A stretch of DNA of 64,000 bases from Perkinsus marinus ATCC 50983 (lineage: Eukaryota; Perkinsozoa; Perkinsida; Perkinsidae), in the NCBI RefSeq assembly GCF_000006405.1, contig NW_003214267.1:41051-105050 (forward strand), in the 5' to 3' direction. The notes beneath the pieces were generated by a model. The model ran no database searches. It saw only the letters and a program-made list of their open reading frames with translations, and was not told the DNA's origin. This document shows, in pieces, positions 60,810 through 64,000 of this stretch. Both the position numbers and the translations under genes were made by a program. Positions within the stretch are counted from its first letter, which is position 1, and every line of letters starts with the position of its first letter.

Positions 60810-63800
60810 TCAGCGATGATCTATCCACCTGAAGTAGCGAATCTCTTTGTGCCCGTTGAAGTCTGTTACTACCTCGTTTGTCGAGCTTGAAGTCTGGTGT
60901 AAGTCATGATGATCATTTGAGTCGTAGTCTGTCGATGCTTCAGGTTCCAATGTATCGCGATCTCCAGAAACTGCGCCATTCTCCTGGTCGTTGAGGTCAG
61001 CTCTGTTCTCAACGTACGTGTCGTCATTGCCTGAAGGAACAAACATCGTAGTGCACGATTATCCGAGTCTGATTGTCTCCGCGCCGATCGACGGAGGACT
61101 GCTACCTTCAATTATATCATCTGCTTGTACAAGTATGTGGACTGGAATTGCTTTGGTAGTCTCTTCCTCTATGGGAGAAGCACGTAGTGTCTGTTCAGGT
61201 ACGACAGTCGTACTGAGTTGATACAAGAATGTCTTGGGTCCGGGCTATCTCACGCTTACCCTTCTCGATTGATGACGGTGGATCTTGATTCCGCAAGCGA
61301 ACCCTCATTTGATGCTGCTGCTCGGCTATTCCTGTTGTTGTCGATACCGTATCGTACATTTGCTGGAAGTCTCTGTTCATCCAGTTGGCCATCACGTCGT
61401 CGTCGTAATTTGGGACGGTCAAAGTAGCAGTTGGCTCTTTCCCACAGCCTCAGGGTGTCTGGAGATAGTGTCTCGCCCAAGACATACCTCAGACACAGAG
61501 CGTGGGGGCAAATGAGCTCGAGTGCCCACTGTCGGCAACTGCACCATATATCACGCTCCAGAGCACCGTTAGTGGTTGACTTGGTAGAAACTGTGACAAT
61601 ACAGTAAGTCTTTATCAACTCCATCGCTTCGCGGAGACTAGTGAAGTTACAATCGCATCTCCTTCTCGCCTCAGGTTCGTCATCACTCGAGATAACATCG
61701 TACAACGACCGTTCACCGGCTTGCAGTAGCTCATCAGCATTTCTGGCATTGGTTAAAAACAGCCACCGATCATGGACTCCGTCTCCAGGGTAGCAAGTAG
61801 CCCAATCGACTGGCAGTTGACAATACGATTTTCTCAGGTGATGGTCTAAAGCAGCTCGAACCACTTTTTCGGTAGCTTGCCCTCTGACTTCTTCTCTTCC
61901 ATACTGCGACACCATCGCCCATTTAGCAGAGTCCTCCAATAGAGCAGCCAAGTCCGCTAGTGTGAGACGCTGGCGAGATGGGAGGAGTATTTTTTTCAAT
62001 TCCTTATTCAGACGCTCCACAGCGTTGTTAGTCCTGGGAGAGTGGGTTTCGGCGCTATATACTCTCCAATTGCTCCTCCATTGTGAGGGTTCGAGGTATC
62101 CGCCGAAGCTTATGAGGAAGCTCGCCACAGATCTCTGGTCAGCATCGCTGAGTTGAGTAGGCCGTTCTGAAATAGACCAACAATGACATTTCATCTTCTT
62201 TCTTAGATTCCTGTGAGATACCTTCCTTCCATTTGGTCAAGAAAAGATCTCTTAGTTTTAGCCACTCGGTTCGGCTGCAAGCCTCTCCCATAAGGTCTAG
62301 ATCCTTCTTGATCTCGCGCCAGAGACGCTTGCTCAAGCGGGACTTACTTTTGGCCGTCTTTGCTCTTTGGAGAACATGGAAGTAGCAGCTGATACATCTG
62401 ACACCGTCATTGCCATAGTGTTTTATCAGAGCAGCATGTAGAGCGCCGCTGCCATCGAGGACGGCTTCCGTGGGGTTGCAGTCGTCCAGACCAATAGCCT
62501 TCGCTGCTTCGGATAGCTCTTTGAGGGCATGCTCCACACATGACGAAGATTCTCTATTCATCACCACTAAGGCCACAGGATGAGCCGTTGAAGTACGAGG
62601 GAGGGTACATACCACTGCGATAGCCAAATCAGCGTAAGTCAAGTTGAAAGTGGCGTCAATCCCAATTGTGTTGCAACTTCTCAGGTTGCTCAACATTCTG
62701 GGACTGCTCAGGACAGCAGAGTATTTACTCACTCCTCGACGATTGCCACGGGTGGGACCCGGTTCGAACAGGATGCTTCCTAGCACTATGCATCTATCAG
62801 ATGCGAGAGCACGATTCAAGTCGCTGGCTGTATGGTTCCCACGAATGACAGCATCCAAACTCTTTAGAGTCTGCCGCACCTCACTGGTGAGCCGATCAGC
62901 CGAGTAAGATAGAGTTTCTAGCTTTCGGGTGAATGCCTCCACACTTAACCCCGATGCTTTAGATCCTCTTATCGATCTTATCGCTTGACGAACAGCTTCA
63001 TAATTCTTCAGTCCTTTGTTCGTCAAGAACTCGATCGTGCTGGAGGAATACTCCGCGTCGAGGCTCTTTCTGAGGGTCCTCGTTTCCAAATCCTGCTTTG
63101 CCAGGCAGGGATCTTGAGATAACCATACTACCCAATCGTCGATGACATCAGGTGGGATAGTGCTACTCCGACACACAGTTGTTCCAGGATAGTGTCCATG
63201 CTCGCGCCATTCGGCAGATGTAGCCTGAACGTCTCGCAGAGGGTAGAAGAATGTACGATTATCAACTTCTTGGACCTTCACTTCTCGCATTGGGCATGAG
63301 AACTCTTCCCAAGAGCGCCAGTCTGGCTTGTTAGTTTTAGAAGGTGACCTCCCCTCATTTCGACTGCCAACCGTCCTTCGGCATTCTATGTAGCATGTCT
63401 TCCTTGCTTTCAGACCGTCGAGACTCGCGTGCATAAGACGCAAGTGGCAGTGCTCCAGGAGGTAGTCCTTGACCACACTATGCAGATTCCCGTCGAAGGC
63501 GATAAACGGTTCATCGAGGAACCGGGACTCGGCTGCGATAGGATCATCCGGCTGTATGGGTATTTCGATCAGGCTTTCGTCGTCGGAGGAGCTGTCGTTG
63601 TACTCAGATACGTTCGAATCGGAATCTGAATGAGAAATCATGACAAATTAGCTTTGGATGCAGTACCCGTGCTCGTTTGTGATGACGTCTCCTCTCTCTG
63701 GCATTCTGGTTCGACGTTGGTGACATCGATCGGGGATTCGAGCTCTGCCGCATGTTCGTTGTCTCTAGGTTGAGGACTTTGTGTTTGGGGGTGGCTTGTG

Positions 63801-63996
63801 GGTTGCACCGTGGGACCTAAGAATTGCGGTATTCCAAGGTCTCTGAATCATCCATAGGCACTGGGCTACCTTCTGTGATTTCATTCGAGATGTTCTCTAT
63901 GAGTTTCTCCACTGCCTCCTGGCTCGGCCTAGGGAAGGTTAGATTCAATCTCTCATGGAGCAGCTCGAAGAAGCGCAGTTGTGCTTCTAACGACAT
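60810..63996 (-). CDS. MULE-type transposase-like protein with SWIM zinc finger, about seven exons
   Basis: Exons: 63996-63870, 63816-63667, 63625-62222, 62166-61417, 61370-61225, 61190-61106 and 61030-60810; introns are 53, 41, 55, 46, 34 and 75 nt, giving ~960 residues. If the fourth intron is not used, the protein ends at 61256 (863 residues). The N-terminus is acidic and Ser-rich. A MULE DDE core has D416 (IGIDATF), D483 (LDGSG), H509 (CYFHVLQ) and E611 (NNAVERLNKELK), so the catalytic triad is present. A SWIM zinc finger follows (C769, C771, C780, H782: WCSCRQWALELICPHA). MULE transposases cut and paste Mutator-like elements; intron-bearing relatives such as plant FAR1/FHY3 are domesticated regulators. 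The start ATG lies 4 bases from the window edge, so an earlier exon is possible. The last three exons are the least certain. Confidence 0.8.
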
Positions 63997-64000
63997 GTTT

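Noticed and set aside
62139-62194. Frameshift splitting the MULE transposase into two ORFs
   Set aside because: A 55-nt GT-AG intron (62221-62167) restores a single frame and matches the other introns in size, so it is not a break.

Overview
This is a eukaryotic nuclear window, most likely from a Perkinsus-like alveolate protist. That assignment is inference. It rests on dense small genes on both strands, GT-AG introns mostly 41-60 nt long, AG-ending pyrimidine tracts directly before some start codons (as spliced-leader acceptors would look), near-identical glycolytic gene copies, and the lineage feel of the unassigned families. There are no bacterial-style operons, Shine-Dalgarno sites or CRISPR arrays. 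Many genes are invisible as single ORFs, so I rebuilt them exon by exon, requiring GT-AG borders, phase agreement and family similarity.

Layout. 0-2.5 kb: two tandem membrane RING-H2 proteins and a small three-intron membrane protein. 3.9-7.3 kb: two unassigned Glu/Lys-rich proteins. 7.4-9.2 kb: a complete six-exon exosome subunit RRP41 with a 53-bp minisatellite upstream. 11.2-12.5 kb: an eight-exon single-pass membrane protein. 13.5-20.7 kb: three members of an unassigned ~320-aa family flanking a complete eight-exon GH99 endo-alpha-mannosidase. 20.8-23.4 kb: an AAC microsatellite and repeats. 23.4-31.4 kb: inositol-3-phosphate synthase, three GAPDH copies and the NAC alpha subunit. 32.4-35.3 kb: a ten-exon protein joining a DEK-like region to an HMG-box-like region. 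35.3-39.1 kb: a duplicated fragment of the RRP41 5' end, a GATC-saturated island and perfect palindromes. 39.1-40.3 kb: a pepsin-like protein lacking one catalytic Asp. 40.8-43.2 kb: an inverted duplicate of the NAC-GAPDH block, with the NAC copy broken. 43.9-46.7 kb: two small membrane proteins, a 33-bp minisatellite and malate dehydrogenase. 47.9-57.5 kb: one 22-exon, ~1839-aa cyclic-nucleotide-gated-type K+ channel with C-terminal ankyrin repeats. 57.5-60.8 kb: no supported gene. 60.8-64.0 kb: an intron-containing MULE/SWIM transposase-like gene.

Two interspersed repeat families dominate the non-coding DNA. Repeat A is a ~110-140 bp foldback element whose ends match TGGAGTTTCACC (MITE-like). 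Repeat B is a ~130-170 bp element. In the channel gene almost every long intron is long because it holds A and/or B, while the other introns stay near 45 nt.

Functionally this is a housekeeping region: glycolysis and malate metabolism, inositol synthesis, RNA decay, nascent-chain handling, Golgi glycan trimming and chromatin. Within it lie recent duplications, decaying copies and lineage-specific families.
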